Source of the DNA: Herbaspirillum robiniae
GTDB taxonomy: Bacteria; Pseudomonadota; Gammaproteobacteria; Burkholderiales; Burkholderiaceae_D
DNA length: 64,000 nt
Reading direction: 5' to 3'
NCBI RefSeq assembly: GCF_002213415.1
Contig: NZ_NJGU01000002.1
Span: 91,876-155,875, forward strand
In this document: piece by piece, positions 21,256 to 31,931 of the stretch
Position numbering within the stretch: position 1 is the stretch's first letter
Layout of the letters: the number at the start of each line of letters is the position of its first letter
The notes under the pieces: model-generated
Seen by the model: only the letters and a program-made list of their open reading frames with translations
What the model was told of the DNA's origin: nothing
Database searches by the model: none
Program-made: the position numbers and the translations under genes

Positions 21256-22326
21256 ATGCAGGACATCGATAACGAGATGAAGAAACCGCTGCTCAAGCAT
21301 CTGGTGGAGATTACCGCGCACCGGGAACACTCCCGCCTTGCGCTCTCCGTCATCTCGGCCTTGTACCAGCTGACCAATGTCCAGGAAATCCGCATGCTGG
21401 AGATATTCACCATGCGCGACGAGCATTACGTCCAGGAAAAAATGCTGATCCGGGACGGCGACATCCACACCATCGACGAACATACCAGCGACGATCCCAA
21501 GGAACCGCTCGCGAGCTATCCGGCGATGATGGCGTGCATCCGCAATCACCTCAACGAATACCTCGAGACCACCGACGACGGCGCCCACATCCTGTGGCTG
21601 CCGGTGTGGCTGCACGGCAAGATGAACTCCTGCGTCGAGATCCGCAGCGACAAACCCTTCGAGCCGCAGATGATGGACGTGATCCACGGCATCTTCCACG
21701 TCTACTGCAATTACCAGAGCCTGCTCGACTACAGCGAGCGCGACGCGCTCACTGGCCTGTTCAACCGCAAGACCTTCGACGAACAGTTCACCAAGTACGC
21801 CTTCGCCATCGCGCCGCATGAGGCGCATTCGCTGGAGAAGAACGACCGTCGCCACGACGACGCCGCCGTCGAGGCCAAGGGCCACTGGCTGGCCGTGGTG
21901 GACATCGACCACTTCAAGCAGGTCAACGACCGCTATGGCCACCTGTATGGCGACGAAGTGCTGATCCTGGTGGCCAACATCCTGCGCGCCTCCTTCCGCA
22001 GCCACGACCGCATCTTCCGTTTCGGCGGCGAGGAGTTCGTGATCCTGCTGCGCTCGACCACGCTCTCGGACGCCCGCAAGATCTTCGACCGCTTCCGCCA
22101 GAACGTGCAGGAGTACGACTTCCCGCAGGTCGGCAAGGTCACCGTCAGCTTGGGCTTCGTCGGCATCTCGCGCGAGACGCCGGTGGTCATCCTCGGCCAC
22201 GCCGACCAGGCCCTGTACCACGCCAAGAAAAGCGGCCGCAACCGCATCTGCTTCTACGAAGAGCTGGTCGATTCGGGCGTGCTGCGCTCGGGCATCACCA
22301 CCAACGACACCGTCGAATTCTTCTGA
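21256..22326 (+). CDS. Diguanylate cyclase with N-terminal sensor-like domain
   Basis: A 356-residue cytoplasmic protein. Residues about 1-155 form a GAF-like or otherwise globular sensor region with no membrane segment. Residues about 160-340 are a GGDEF domain: DALTGLFNRKTFDE at its start, DIDHFKQVNDRYGH, then the active-site FGGEEF at about 256-261. An RxxD inhibitory site (RSHD) lies exactly five residues before the GGEEF motif, so the enzyme should be active in making cyclic di-GMP and subject to product inhibition. A roughly 20-residue insertion (LEKNDRRHDDAAVEAKG) sits before the DIDHF segment. No EAL domain. Single-gene unit with its own terminator. Confidence 0.92.
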   Translation: MQDIDNEMKKPLLKHLVEITAHREHSRLALSVISALYQLTNVQEIRMLEIFTMRDEHYVQEKMLIRDGDIHTIDEHTSDDPKEPLASYPAMMACIRNHLNEYLETTDDGAHILWLPVWLHGKMNSCVEIRSDKPFEPQMMDVIHGIFHVYCNYQSLLDYSERDALTGLFNRKTFDEQFTKYAFAIAPHEAHSLEKNDRRHDDAAVEAKGHWLAVVDIDHFKQVNDRYGHLYGDEVLILVANILRASFRSHDRIFRFGGEEFVILLRSTTLSDARKIFDRFRQNVQEYDFPQVGKVTVSLGFVGISRETPVVILGHADQALYHAKKSGRNRICFYEELVDSGVLRSGITTNDTVEFF

Positions 22327-22355
22327 TCGCACCGGCCGCATGGCCTGTGCAACCG

Positions 22356-22383
22356 AGCCGCCGCGTGCGGCTTTTTCTTTTTT
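22356..22383 (+). terminator. Intrinsic terminator after the diguanylate cyclase gene
   Basis: Stem AGCCGC/GCGGCT with a 5-base loop (22356-22372), followed by an extended T-rich run. Confidence 0.88.
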
Positions 22384-23716
<1,333 letters not shown>

Positions 23717-23793
23717 TCTGCAGCGCCGACCGGCCCCGGCCGGAACCGCTTTGCGTTGTTGCAAAGACTGAGGACTCCTCAGTTCCCTCTTTG

Positions 23794-23817
23794 GCCCCGC
23801 TTCGGCGGGGCTTTTTT
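23794..23817 (+). terminator. Intrinsic terminator of ansB
   Basis: Stem GCCCCGC/GCGGGGC with a TTCG tetraloop (23794-23811) followed by TTTTTT. Confidence 0.93.
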
Positions 23818-23918
23818 ATTGCCGCCGGACATCGCGCTTGCGTGCGGGCAAGCCGCGCAAACCGGAACATTCCTCCTCCGGTCGAAGTCTCACCACTCTT
23901 GGACAAGAGGAGATCATC

Positions 23919-24158
23919 ATGGACAAACGGCTTGCATTGCTGACAAGCATCGCCGAACTCAAGAGCTCCCACGATGAAGCGGCGGCCATGCTTTCGCGCA
24001 TCATGCTCAACGCCATCCGCGCCGCCCGCAGCGAGGACGACGCGCCGCCGTTGAAGGCGATGCGCCAGTACCGCAAGGCGATCAAGGAATTGAAGATCCA
24101 GTGCCTGCAGGTGGAAATGATCCTCGCCGAAATGGAAATCCCCCAGCACGTGCACTGA
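23919..24158 (+). CDS. Small charged helical protein of unknown function
   Basis: A 79-residue protein not recognised as a named family. The AAGAGGAGAT ribosome binding site immediately before ATG 23919 is close to ideal, which is the main reason to accept the gene. The sequence is almost wholly helical, with alternating acidic and basic residues (IAELKSSHDEAAAMLSRIML, then QYRKAIKELKIQCLQVEMIL), a single Cys and no membrane segment. It follows the ansB terminator and so is probably transcribed separately. Confidence 0.7.
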   Translation: MDKRLALLTSIAELKSSHDEAAAMLSRIMLNAIRAARSEDDAPPLKAMRQYRKAIKELKIQCLQVEMILAEMEIPQHVH

Positions 24159-24235
24159 TGCCGGAGCAGCCTGCGCCGGCGCGGTGACGGGCCATCCCGC
24201 CCTGCCGGTTTTCGACTTTCCTCCCCAGCCCTTTT

Positions 24236-24394
24236 CTATTTGCCGGCCACGGCCTCGATCGCCTCGGCCACGGGAGATTGGTTGAGGGTGCTTGCAGGTG
24301 TCGCGCCGCTGCCCGCGCGCGCCGATTTGCGCAGCGACCAGACGGCCAGCGCGCCGAGGGTCAGGACCAGCATCTGTACAGGTGTCAGTTTCAT
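24236..24394 (-). CDS. 52-residue single-pass membrane peptide
   Basis: A short gene just downstream of the YihY-family gene. ATG at 24394 is preceded by AAGGAG at ideal spacing. The product begins MKLTPVQMLVLTLGALAVWS, a clear membrane segment, followed by a basic stop-transfer RKSARA and a polar tail ending in AIEAVAGK. The 27-base gap and shared strand imply cotranscription with the upstream membrane protein. No known family recognised; it could be a small partner of that protein. Confidence 0.72.
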   Translation of the reverse strand: MKLTPVQMLVLTLGALAVWSLRKSARAGSGATPASTLNQSPVAEAIEAVAGK

Positions 24395-24421
24395 TGCACT
24401 CTTCTCCTTGTTGAAAACGAA

Positions 24422-25879
24422 TCAGTTGCCGGGATGCAGCGGCGGCCCCTCGGGCGGGCGCACCGCCTTGACCGCCTCCTCGCCATGACCGACGCTGCCC
24501 TTGACGATCTCCGGCGCGTGCGCCAGCTTCTGGCGCAAGGCGCGCGAGCCGAAGTTGTTGGCGTAGATCCAGGTGAATTCCGCGCCCAGCAGGAAGATCT
24601 GCGCCGAGTAGTAGATCCACACCAGCAGCAGCGCAAAGGAACCGGCCGCCCCGAAACCGGACGTCATGCCGGTGCGGCCGAGATACAGCCCGATCAGGTA
24701 CTTGCCGATGATGAACAGCACCGTGGTGGATACCGCGCCTATCCAGACGTCGCGCCAGGAGAGCGTTACCCGCGGCATGAACTTGTAGATCATCGAGAAC
24801 AGCGTGGAGAACACCACGAAGGAAAGCGCGAAGTTGAGCAGTTGCAGCACCAGCTGCCATCCCTCGAACCAGCCGCCCCACCAGCGCCCCAATGCCGCCA
24901 GCGCGGCGCTGACCACCAGCGAGATGATCAGCAGGAAACCCAGCCCGATGATCAACCCGAAAGACAGGATGCGCGTGCGCGCCAGCGCCCAGATACCGCT
25001 CTTGCGCTTGACCGCGGGGATGCGCCAGATGCGGTCCAGCGCGCTCTGCAGTTCGGAGAACACGGCGGTGGCGCCCACGGCCAGCGTGGCCACCGAGATC
25101 GCCGCGGCGATCATGCCTTCGCGCGGTTGGTTGACCGACTTCAGCAGGCCCTGGATGGCGATGGCGCCTTCAGTGCCGACGATGTCGCGGATCTGGTTGA
25201 CAATCTCGCCCTGCGCGGCGTCGTGGCCGAACAGCATGCCGGCCACGGCGATGGCGATCACCAGCATCGGCGCGATGGAGAAGATGGTGTAGTAGGCGAT
25301 CGCCGCCCCCATGCTGGGCGCGAAGTCGTCAAGCCAGGCGTTGACCGCCGCCATGACCAGCTGCCAGGCCTGCTGCAGGCGCGTGCCGCCCTTGATCATC
25401 TTCACCTCGGCGGCGGGGTCGAGGTATTCGGAAGGCGCCGGCTCAAGGTCGGCCCTGATATTGCTGATGCGCGGCGCCGTCTTGGGCGGGGACGGCGCCG
25501 TGGTGACGGCGCTCTTCTTCGCCTTCACCGATCCCTTGCGCCACGCCGCCACCAGCGGCAGCACCAGGGTCGCGACGCGCACCGCGCTTTCCAGCCCGCG
25601 CGGGATCGGGTCGCTGGATTTCGATTTCGCCGTGAATTTGGTTTTGCCTGGCGCCGCAGCCTCTTTCTTCGCGCGGACGGGCGACACGTCAGGCCGCGAA
25701 CCAGCCTGCAGCTTTTGCCGGCGCTTGCGGCCCAGCCATACGCCCACCAGCGCGCTGAGCACCGAGCCGGCCACCACGCCGCCGGCGGAGAGGGCTTCGC
25801 CCGGCCCGCTACCGTGCATGGCCCGCTCGCGTTGGCGTGGCTGCAGGCCGGGCTGGAGGTCGTCGGAATGGGTGGTCAT
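24422..25879 (-). CDS. YihY/BrkB-family membrane protein with long N-terminal extension
   Basis: A 485-residue inner-membrane protein. Residues about 175-455 are the YihY (formerly ribonuclease BN) domain with six predicted membrane helices: LVMAAVNAWLDDFAPSMGAA, AIAYYTIFSIAPMLVIAIAV, the ELQSALDRIWRIP loop, and LLLVWIYYSAQIFLLGAEF near the end, all family hallmarks. Residues 1-165 are an unusual extension with one hydrophobic segment (near 32-48), then basic Lys/Ala/Pro-rich sequence. The ribonuclease label given to relatives is known to be wrong; transport or envelope roles are unproved. It precedes the 52-residue membrane peptide. Confidence 0.85.
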   Translation of the reverse strand: MTTHSDDLQPGLQPRQRERAMHGSGPGEALSAGGVVAGSVLSALVGVWLGRKRRQKLQAGSRPDVSPVRAKKEAAAPGKTKFTAKSKSSDPIPRGLESAVRVATLVLPLVAAWRKGSVKAKKSAVTTAPSPPKTAPRISNIRADLEPAPSEYLDPAAEVKMIKGGTRLQQAWQLVMAAVNAWLDDFAPSMGAAIAYYTIFSIAPMLVIAIAVAGMLFGHDAAQGEIVNQIRDIVGTEGAIAIQGLLKSVNQPREGMIAAAISVATLAVGATAVFSELQSALDRIWRIPAVKRKSGIWALARTRILSFGLIIGLGFLLIISLVVSAALAALGRWWGGWFEGWQLVLQLLNFALSFVVFSTLFSMIYKFMPRVTLSWRDVWIGAVSTTVLFIIGKYLIGLYLGRTGMTSGFGAAGSFALLLVWIYYSAQIFLLGAEFTWIYANNFGSRALRQKLAHAPEIVKGSVGHGEEAVKAVRPPEGPPLHPGN

Positions 25880-26215
25880 GGGCGCCTCGCGCTAACAAAG
25901 GTCTGCCGGTGTGACCCCTGGCCAAATCGATTGTTCCTGCGCCGCGGCACGGCCGCCTGCGGAGTCGCCCGTTGATTCTGCCCGCTGTCGGAACCCGCTG
26001 TCGGAGGCGCCGGAACTGCCGGCGCGGCAAGACGCGATGTTGCGATGCATGGTATAAATATCGTCCTCGCTCCGGCGGCCGCTCCACATGCAGCACGACC
26101 GCCTGCGCCTACGAACAAGACATCCGCAGAGTTGTTGCCATAACCACATTCCCCATCCGCCGCAGCCGCAATCGCCGCCGGCGGCATTCCGAAACCAGAC
26201 CAACGAGGACCGCAC
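25880..26215 (+). promoter_or_regulatory. Divergent promoter region between the yihY-like gene and the aldehyde dehydrogenase gene
   Basis: A 336-base gap. TATAAA at 26053-26058 is a likely -10 for the plus-strand gene but no good -35 accompanies it. A GAGGA ribosome binding site precedes ATG 26216. I see no gene in it. Confidence 0.35.
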
Positions 26216-27649
26216 ATGTATAAGGACGTACAGCTTTTCATCAACGGCGAATGGACCGCCAGCGTCTCCGGCCGCACCATCGACGTGGTCAACCCGGCTA
26301 CCGAGGAAGTCATCGGTAAGATCGCCCATGCCGGCCGCGAAGACCTGGACCGCGCCCTCGAAGCCGCGAAGAAAGGCTTCGAAACCTGGCGCAACATCTC
26401 CGCCTTCGAACGCTCGAAGATCATGCGCCGCGCCGCCAACCTCCTGCGCGAGCGCGCCGATGACGTGGCCCGCCTGATGACCCTGGAACAGGGCAAGCCG
26501 CTGCCGGAAGCCAAGATGGAAACCCTGGGCGCGGCCGACACCATCGACTGGTTCGCCGAAGAAGCCCGTCGCACTTACGGCCGCCTAGTGCCGGCGCGCG
26601 TGCCGGGCGCCTACCAGATGGTGATCAAGGAGCCGGTCGGCCCGGTCGCCGCCTTCACGCCCTGGAACTTCCCGATCAACCAGGTGGTGCGCAAGATGTC
26701 GGCCGCGCTGGCTGCGGGCTGCTCCATCATCGTCAAGGCCCCTGAAGAGACCCCCGCCTCCCCGGCCGAGCTGATCCGCGCCTACGCCGACGCCGGCGTG
26801 CCGGCCGGCGTGATCAACCTGGTCTACGGCGTGCCGGCCGAGATCTCCGAATACCTGATCCCGCACCCGGTGATCAAGAAGATCTCCTTCACCGGCTCGA
26901 CCCCGGTGGGCAAGCAGCTGGCCGCGCTGGCCGGCCAGCACATGAAGCGCGCCACCATGGAACTGGGCGGCCACGCCCCGGCGATGGTGTTCGACGATGC
27001 CGACATCGACGCCGCCGCCAAGCAGCTGGCCGCTGCCAAGTTCCGCAACGCCGGCCAGGTGTGCGTCTCGCCGACCCGCTTCCTGGTGCAGAAGGGCGTG
27101 TTCAACGCCTTCGTCGACAAGTTCGTCACCTACGCCGAACAGCTGAAGGTGGGCAACGGCATCGACGCCGGCACCACCATGGGTCCGGTGGCCAACAAGC
27201 GCCGCATCCCGGCGCTGGAGTCCCTGATCGACGACGCCGTCTCGCAAGGCGCACAGCTGCGCACCGGCGGCAAGCGCATCGGCGACAAGGGCTACTTCTT
27301 CCAGCCCACCGTGCTGACCAACGTGCCGCTGTCGGCGCGCGTGATGAACGACGAGCCCTTCGGCCCACTGGCGCTGATCAACCCGTTCGACACCCTGGAC
27401 GAAGTGATCGACGAAGCCAACCGCCTGCCCTTCGGCCTGGCAGCCTATGCCTTCGCCAAATCGGCGCACACCAAGCACGCGCTGGCCGCGCGCGTGGAAA
27501 GCGGCATGCTGACCATCAACCACCTGGGCCTGGCCATTCCCGAACTGCCGTTCGGCGGCATCAAGGACAGCGGCTACGGTTCGGAAGGCGGTACCGAGGC
27601 GATCGAAGCCTACGTCAACACCAAGCTGGTGACGCAGCTGGACGTCTGA
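26216..27649 (+). CDS. NAD(P)-dependent aldehyde dehydrogenase, succinate-semialdehyde dehydrogenase type
   Basis: A 477-residue enzyme of the aldehyde dehydrogenase superfamily. The general base Glu249 (MELGGHAP) and nucleophile Cys283 ([12 protein letters not shown]) are intact and 34 residues apart as usual. Cofactor-binding segments [17 protein letters not shown]-like [11 protein letters not shown] and [10 protein letters not shown] are present. Overall sequence resembles GabD-like succinate-semialdehyde or alpha-ketoglutarate-semialdehyde dehydrogenases. No GABA transaminase or sugar-acid genes are adjacent, so the substrate is open. Single-gene unit ending in a strong terminator. Confidence 0.9.
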   Translation: MYKDVQLFINGEWTASVSGRTIDVVNPATEEVIGKIAHAGREDLDRALEAAKKGFETWRNISAFERSKIMRRAANLLRERADDVARLMTLEQGKPLPEAKMETLGAADTIDWFAEEARRTYGRLVPARVPGAYQMVIKEPVGPVAAFTPWNFPINQVVRKMSAALAAGCSIIVKAPEETPASPAELIRAYADAGVPAGVINLVYGVPAEISEYLIPHPVIKKISFTGSTPVGKQLAALAGQHMKRATMELGGHAPAMVFDDADIDAAAKQLAAAKFRNAGQVCVSPTRFLVQKGVFNAFVDKFVTYAEQLKVGNGIDAGTTMGPVANKRRIPALESLIDDAVSQGAQLRTGGKRIGDKGYFFQPTVLTNVPLSARVMNDEPFGPLALINPFDTLDEVIDEANRLPFGLAAYAFAKSAHTKHALAARVESGMLTINHLGLAIPELPFGGIKDSGYGSEGGTEAIEAYVNTKLVTQLDV

Positions 27650-27669
27650 TTTTCTGACGCTGGAATGAA

Positions 27670-27705
27670 AGCGGCGAACCGGGGTCCGGTTCGCCGCTTT
27701 TTTTT
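27670..27705 (+). terminator. Intrinsic terminator of the aldehyde dehydrogenase gene
   Basis: A perfect 13-bp stem (27670-27682 with 27686-27698) followed by eight T residues. Confidence 0.95.
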
Positions 27706-27800
27706 GCAGGCTCATTGGGGCGTATGTTGTCGACGTTGTCGCGCCTGCTGACGTCAGGGCTTGGCTTCGATCATTGCGACCCTTGCAACCGCCGCCTGGC

Positions 27801-28121
27801 GCGCAACGAACGACACTGGATCCCGGCCTTCGCCGGGATGACGGAGAGGGTGGAATGACCGGAATGGCTGGAGTGACGCAGTGATGGGGATGACGGAATG
27901 ATGGGGGGTGACGGGGTGACGGGGTGACGGGGTGACGGGGTGACGGGGTGACGGGGCGACGGAGTGACGGGGTGACGGGGTGACACGGTGACACGGTGAC
28001 ACAGTGAAGGAATAACGTGCGACGGGTACCAAGGCACAGATGTACTGGAACGCACGAAAGTTAAAGTTGCCTCCAACCTGTCGTCCTGACGAAAGTCAGG
28101 ACCCAGCGGCGTTCGTCGCAC
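27801..28121. repeat. REPIN-like doublet, copy 2, with tandem repeat in the spacer
   Basis: A reverse repeat copy at 27801-27844 and a forward copy at 28078-28121 face each other across about 230 bases. The spacer is filled by degenerate and then regular short repeats (see 27909-28004). Stems differ between the two copies (CCCGGC/GCCGGG versus CTGAC/GTCAG), while loop and flanks are conserved. Open frames across it are proline/histidine repeats and not genes. Confidence 0.8.
27909..28004. repeat. Tandem 8-bp repeat, about 12 copies
   Basis: About twelve copies of TGACGGGG in a row, perfect in the first six and degrading to TGACACGG at the right end. Looser copies begin about 60 bases earlier, apparently from the GGGATGACGG tail of the flanking palindromic repeat. 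Likely a polymorphic locus through slippage. Confidence 0.92.
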
Positions 28122-28201
28122 CGCGCCGTCCCGGGCTCCGACGATTCTCAGCAAACATCGCCGGACTCCCGCCCTCGCAGGAACACCCGGCGTACACCCG
28201 C

Positions 28202-31200
28202 CTATTCTTCCGCGCCCGAAGGCGGCACCAGGATGTCGCGGCTGCCGTTCCTCGACATGGCCGACAGCACGCCGGCCGTCTCCATCTGCTCCACCAGGCG
28301 CGCGGCGCGGTTGTAGCCGATGCGGAACTGGCGCTGCACCGAGGAGATCGATGCGCGGCGCGACTTGAGCACGAAGGCCACCGCCTCGTCGTAGAGCGGG
28401 TCGGATTCCGGATCCGGCATGTCGCTGCCGAACATGTCGCCCTGCGCGGCATCCTCCACCATCGGCGGCGCCAGGATCTCTTCGATGTAGCGCGGCTCGC
28501 CGAAGGACTTCAGGTATTCCACCACGCGATGCACCTCGTCGTCGGAGACGAAGGCGCCGTGCACGCGCTGGGGATAACCCGAACCCGGCGGCAGGAACAG
28601 CATGTCGCCGTGACCCAGCAGCGACTCGGCGCCCATCTGGTCGAGCACGGTGCGCGAGTCGATCTTGGAGGAGACCTGGAAGGCCACGCGGGTCGGGATG
28701 TTGGCCTTGATCAGGCCGGTGATCACGTCCACCGACGGGCGCTGCGTGGCCAGGATCAGATGGATGCCGGCCGCGCGCGCCTTTTGCGCCAGGCGCGCGA
28801 TCAGTTCTTCCACCTTCTTGCCGACCACCATCATCAGGTCGGCCAGTTCGTCGATGACGATCACGATGGTCGGCAGCTTGTCCAGCGGCTCCGGCGCGTC
28901 CGGGGTCAGGCTGAACGGGTTGGGGATCTTCTCGCCGCGGGCATGGGCGTCGTCGATCTTCTGGTTGTAGCCTGCCAGGTTGCGCACGCCGAGTTTCGAC
29001 ATCTTCTTGTAGCGGCGCTCCATCTCGTCGACCGCCCAGTTCAGCGCATGCGCGGCTTCGCGCATGTCGGTCACCACCGGCGCCAACAGGTGCGGAATGC
29101 CTTCGTAGATCGACAGCTCCAGCATCTTGGGGTCGATCATGATCAGGCGCACCTCGTCCGGCGTGGCCTTGTAGAGCAGCGACAGGATCATCGCGTTGAT
29201 CGCCACCGACTTGCCCGAACCCGTGGTGCCGGCCACCAGCATGTGCGGCGCACGCGCCAGGTCGGTCACCACCGGCGTGCCGGTGATGTCCTTGCCCATG
29301 GCGATGGTCAGCAGCGAGGCCGACCTGCGGTAGGCGTCGGAGCGCACGATCTCGGAGAGCTTGATCATCTGCCGCCGCGCATTGGGCAACTCCAGGCCCA
29401 TGCAGGTCTTGCCGGGAATGGTCTCGACCACGCGGATCGACGTCAGGCCCAGGGCGCGCGACAAGTCCTTCATCAGGTTCACCACCTGCGCGCCGCGCAC
29501 GCCCTGCGCCGGCTCCACTTCAAAGCGGGTGATCACCGGGCCGGCCTCGGCGCCCAGCACCGTGACCGGCACCTTGAACTCCTTGAGGCGCTGCTCGATC
29601 AGGCGGCCGGTCTCCTGCAGTTGTTCGGCGTCGACTTCGATGGTGGTCTCGGGCACATCGTCGAGCAGGTCCAGCGACGGCAGCGGGATGTCGATGTGCG
29701 GCTCGAACTCTTCGTCCCCGTAGGCCTGCGGCTGCACCACTTGTGCGGAGTAAGGCGGCACCACAGGCTGCGCCGCGCGCACCGGGAAAGCCGCCTGCGG
29801 CGCCTCGGCCTCGAACGGCGACATTGCGGGAGCGGCATCCTGGCGGAGCGGCTCGGCGCTGGATTCGGGCTCAGGCTCGGGGTCCGGCAGCATGTCGAAC
29901 CATGGCGCGGTATAGCTTTGTCTGGGCGGCTCGAAGGCGACCGGCGAAAGCGGTGCCGGCTCGGGGCCTGCAGTTTGCTCCGGCTGCTCGTCGAAGAGAA
30001 ACTCCGATGCCGCGGGAGCACCGGTATTGGCATCGGCGGGCGTCTGCTGCGGCGCTTCGAAATACGGTTGCTGTTGCGGTTGCGCTTGGACGAACTCGTC
30101 CGCGGCGGCGTCCAAGGACGGGGCGGCCGGCGCGGCGGAAATCTCCGGTGCGGCGGGGACCGGCGTCGCAGGAACAGATGCCGGCACAGCCGAAACCGCA
30201 GGCGCCTCGGCCGCGCCCTTCTGCGCCTGGGCTTCCTGCAGTGCGCGCATCAGCCGTGTGGGAACGGCGTCGGCGCGTTCGCCCGGCGTCGCCGGTTCGC
30301 TCGCCTGGCGGGCGGCGCGACCGACGCTGCTGATGCGAATGCTGCGCGTGGGCATGGCCGGCGCGGGCGGGCTTGCTTGCCCCTGCCCGGCGCGGGCGAT
30401 CGAGGGCGGGATGTGCTGGGCCGGCGCGTCGGGAACGGCTGCGCGCGACAGGCTGGCGTTGGCCGCCGCGCTGGCGGCCGAGATCGCGGTGCTGGCCGCG
30501 GCGCGCGCCAGCATGGCATCGGTCGGACGCAGGGTTTCGAAAGCAGCCCATTCGGATTCGGGACGTGCGCGGGCATCCGTCGCGCCGGGTTTCAACGCCG
30601 GCCATTTGCCGCCGCGCGCGGCGGCGCTGCGGTTCAGCGACGACAATGGCACTTGCCAGTCCTCGCGCGCATGCCCATCGGAGATGCGCTCGCTGGGGCT
30701 GTTGAAGCGGTTCGGCGTGCGCGGCTCAAACGGCGAATTCGCCTGCGGCGAAGCGGCAGCGGCGCGCGACGCGGTTGGCGTGCGCGGTGCGCGCGGCGTG
30801 GCGGAGAGCCGCTCGTTGCCGCCGAAGCGCTTGCCGTTGCCAGCCAGGCGCACGCGTTCGCTCTCGATGCTGCCGCGGCGCGGCCCCAGGTCGAGCTCCG
30901 GGTGTTCGTCGTCGGCGCCCTTGCCGGCGCGGCTGAAAACGGCGCCGAACAGCAGCTTCAGACTCAGCAGCGCCAGCGCGAACATCACCAGCACCGCGAC
31001 CGGCTTACTGATCTTGCCCGACAGCGCCTCCATCAGCGCGAAGCCAAGGCGTGCGCCGCGCTGGCCGTCATCGCCGGTATCGATCTGCGCGCGCAGCAGG
31101 GACTCGATGGCGCTGCTGGCGCACAGCAGCAACAGGCTGCCTATCCAGACACGGATGGCGCCGCGTCCACCCAGCGGCGACTTGCGGGCCAGTGCGGAAA

Positions 31201-31267
31201 TGACCACGCGCAGCAGCAGCGGCAGCAACCACAGGACCGACCAGCCAAACCATTTGACGAAAATCAT
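28202..31267 (-). CDS. ftsK: DNA translocase FtsK
   Basis: A 1021-residue division-site DNA pump that clears and aligns chromosome termini for dimer resolution. Residues 1-120 contain about three membrane segments, fewer than the four of E. coli FtsK. Residues about 130-480 are a low-complexity Pro/Ala/Gln linker. The RecA-like motor follows, with Walker [10 protein letters not shown] near 677 and Walker [32 protein letters not shown] and [19 protein letters not shown] are FtsK/SpoIIIE hallmarks. The C-terminal winged-helix gamma domain (about 950-1015, [20 protein letters not shown]) recognises polarity sequences. It is last in the rdoA-tag-ftsK cluster, 68 bases after tag. Confidence 0.95.
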   Translation of the reverse strand: MIFVKWFGWSVLWLLPLLLRVVISALARKSPLGGRGAIRVWIGSLLLLCASSAIESLLRAQIDTGDDGQRGARLGFALMEALSGKISKPVAVLVMFALALLSLKLLFGAVFSRAGKGADDEHPELDLGPRRGSIESERVRLAGNGKRFGGNERLSATPRAPRTPTASRAAAASPQANSPFEPRTPNRFNSPSERISDGHAREDWQVPLSSLNRSAAARGGKWPALKPGATDARARPESEWAAFETLRPTDAMLARAAASTAISAASAAANASLSRAAVPDAPAQHIPPSIARAGQGQASPPAPAMPTRSIRISSVGRAARQASEPATPGERADAVPTRLMRALQEAQAQKGAAEAPAVSAVPASVPATPVPAAPEISAAPAAPSLDAAADEFVQAQPQQQPYFEAPQQTPADANTGAPAASEFLFDEQPEQTAGPEPAPLSPVAFEPPRQSYTAPWFDMLPDPEPEPESSAEPLRQDAAPAMSPFEAEAPQAAFPVRAAQPVVPPYSAQVVQPQAYGDEEFEPHIDIPLPSLDLLDDVPETTIEVDAEQLQETGRLIEQRLKEFKVPVTVLGAEAGPVITRFEVEPAQGVRGAQVVNLMKDLSRALGLTSIRVVETIPGKTCMGLELPNARRQMIKLSEIVRSDAYRRSASLLTIAMGKDITGTPVVTDLARAPHMLVAGTTGSGKSVAINAMILSLLYKATPDEVRLIMIDPKMLELSIYEGIPHLLAPVVTDMREAAHALNWAVDEMERRYKKMSKLGVRNLAGYNQKIDDAHARGEKIPNPFSLTPDAPEPLDKLPTIVIVIDELADLMMVVGKKVEELIARLAQKARAAGIHLILATQRPSVDVITGLIKANIPTRVAFQVSSKIDSRTVLDQMGAESLLGHGDMLFLPPGSGYPQRVHGAFVSDDEVHRVVEYLKSFGEPRYIEEILAPPMVEDAAQGDMFGSDMPDPESDPLYDEAVAFVLKSRRASISSVQRQFRIGYNRAARLVEQMETAGVLSAMSRNGSRDILVPPSGAEE

Positions 31268-31335
31268 GCTACTCCCAAACTATTGCGGCCGACGCGATCC
31301 GGCGCGCCCGCGAGTTTAAACCATCCCGGCCGCGC

Positions 31336-31911
31336 TCAGTACTTGCGGCCATGGCAGTGGCAATCCGCCACGTGGTCGTCGATCAGGCCGATGCCTTGCA
31401 GATAGGCATAGATGATCGTGGAACCGACGAACTTGAAGCCGCGTTTGGCGAGATCCTTGGAGATCGTATCCGACAGCGGCGTCTTGGCCGGCGCCTGGCC
31501 CAGCTCCTTCCATGCGTTGCGGATCGGCTTGCCGTCGACGAATCCCCAGAGATAGGGGTCCAAGCCGCCGACCTCTTCGCACAGCCTAAGATAGCTGCGC
31601 GCGTTGGTGATGGTCGCGGCCACCTTCAGGCGGTTGCGCACGATGCCCGGATTGGCCAGCAGCTCGGCCACCTTGCGCTCGTCATAGTTGGCGATCTTGC
31701 GCGCGTCCCAGTGGTCGAAGGCGGCGCGGTAGCTCTCGCGCTTGTTGAGCACGGTCTCCCACGACAGCCCGGCCTGCGCGCCCTCCAGGTTGAGCATCTC
31801 GAACAGCGTGGTCTCGTCGTGGCAGGGCACGCCCCACTCCTCGTCGTGATACGCCACGTAGAGCGGATTGTTGAGGTTGACCCAGGCGCAGCGCGTCTTC
31901 TGATTCTTCAT
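31336..31911 (-). CDS. tag: DNA-3-methyladenine glycosylase I
   Basis: A 191-residue base-excision repair enzyme that removes 3-methyladenine. The zinc-binding N terminus is seen as TRCAWVNLN with Cys8 and a following His in YHDEEWGVP. The helix-hairpin-helix core includes LFEMLNLEGAQAGLSWETVL, with the Glu and Trp that hold the base. The C-terminal zinc ligands lie in HVADCHCHGRKY. The start at 31911 matches the family N terminus; the frame stays open upstream only because it shadows the preceding gene. It lies 20 bases after rdoA on the same strand. Confidence 0.96.
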   Translation of the reverse strand: MKNQKTRCAWVNLNNPLYVAYHDEEWGVPCHDETTLFEMLNLEGAQAGLSWETVLNKRESYRAAFDHWDARKIANYDERKVAELLANPGIVRNRLKVAATITNARSYLRLCEEVGGLDPYLWGFVDGKPIRNAWKELGQAPAKTPLSDTISKDLAKRGFKFVGSTIIYAYLQGIGLIDDHVADCHCHGRKY

Positions 31912-31931
31912 GTGTTCTCTTCTTAATCGGT

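Noticed and set aside
27754..28154. Minus-strand frames rich in Pro, His, Ser and Arg repeats
   Set aside because: They translate the 8-bp tandem repeat and the palindromic repeat. No ribosome binding site, and the periodicity is that of the DNA.
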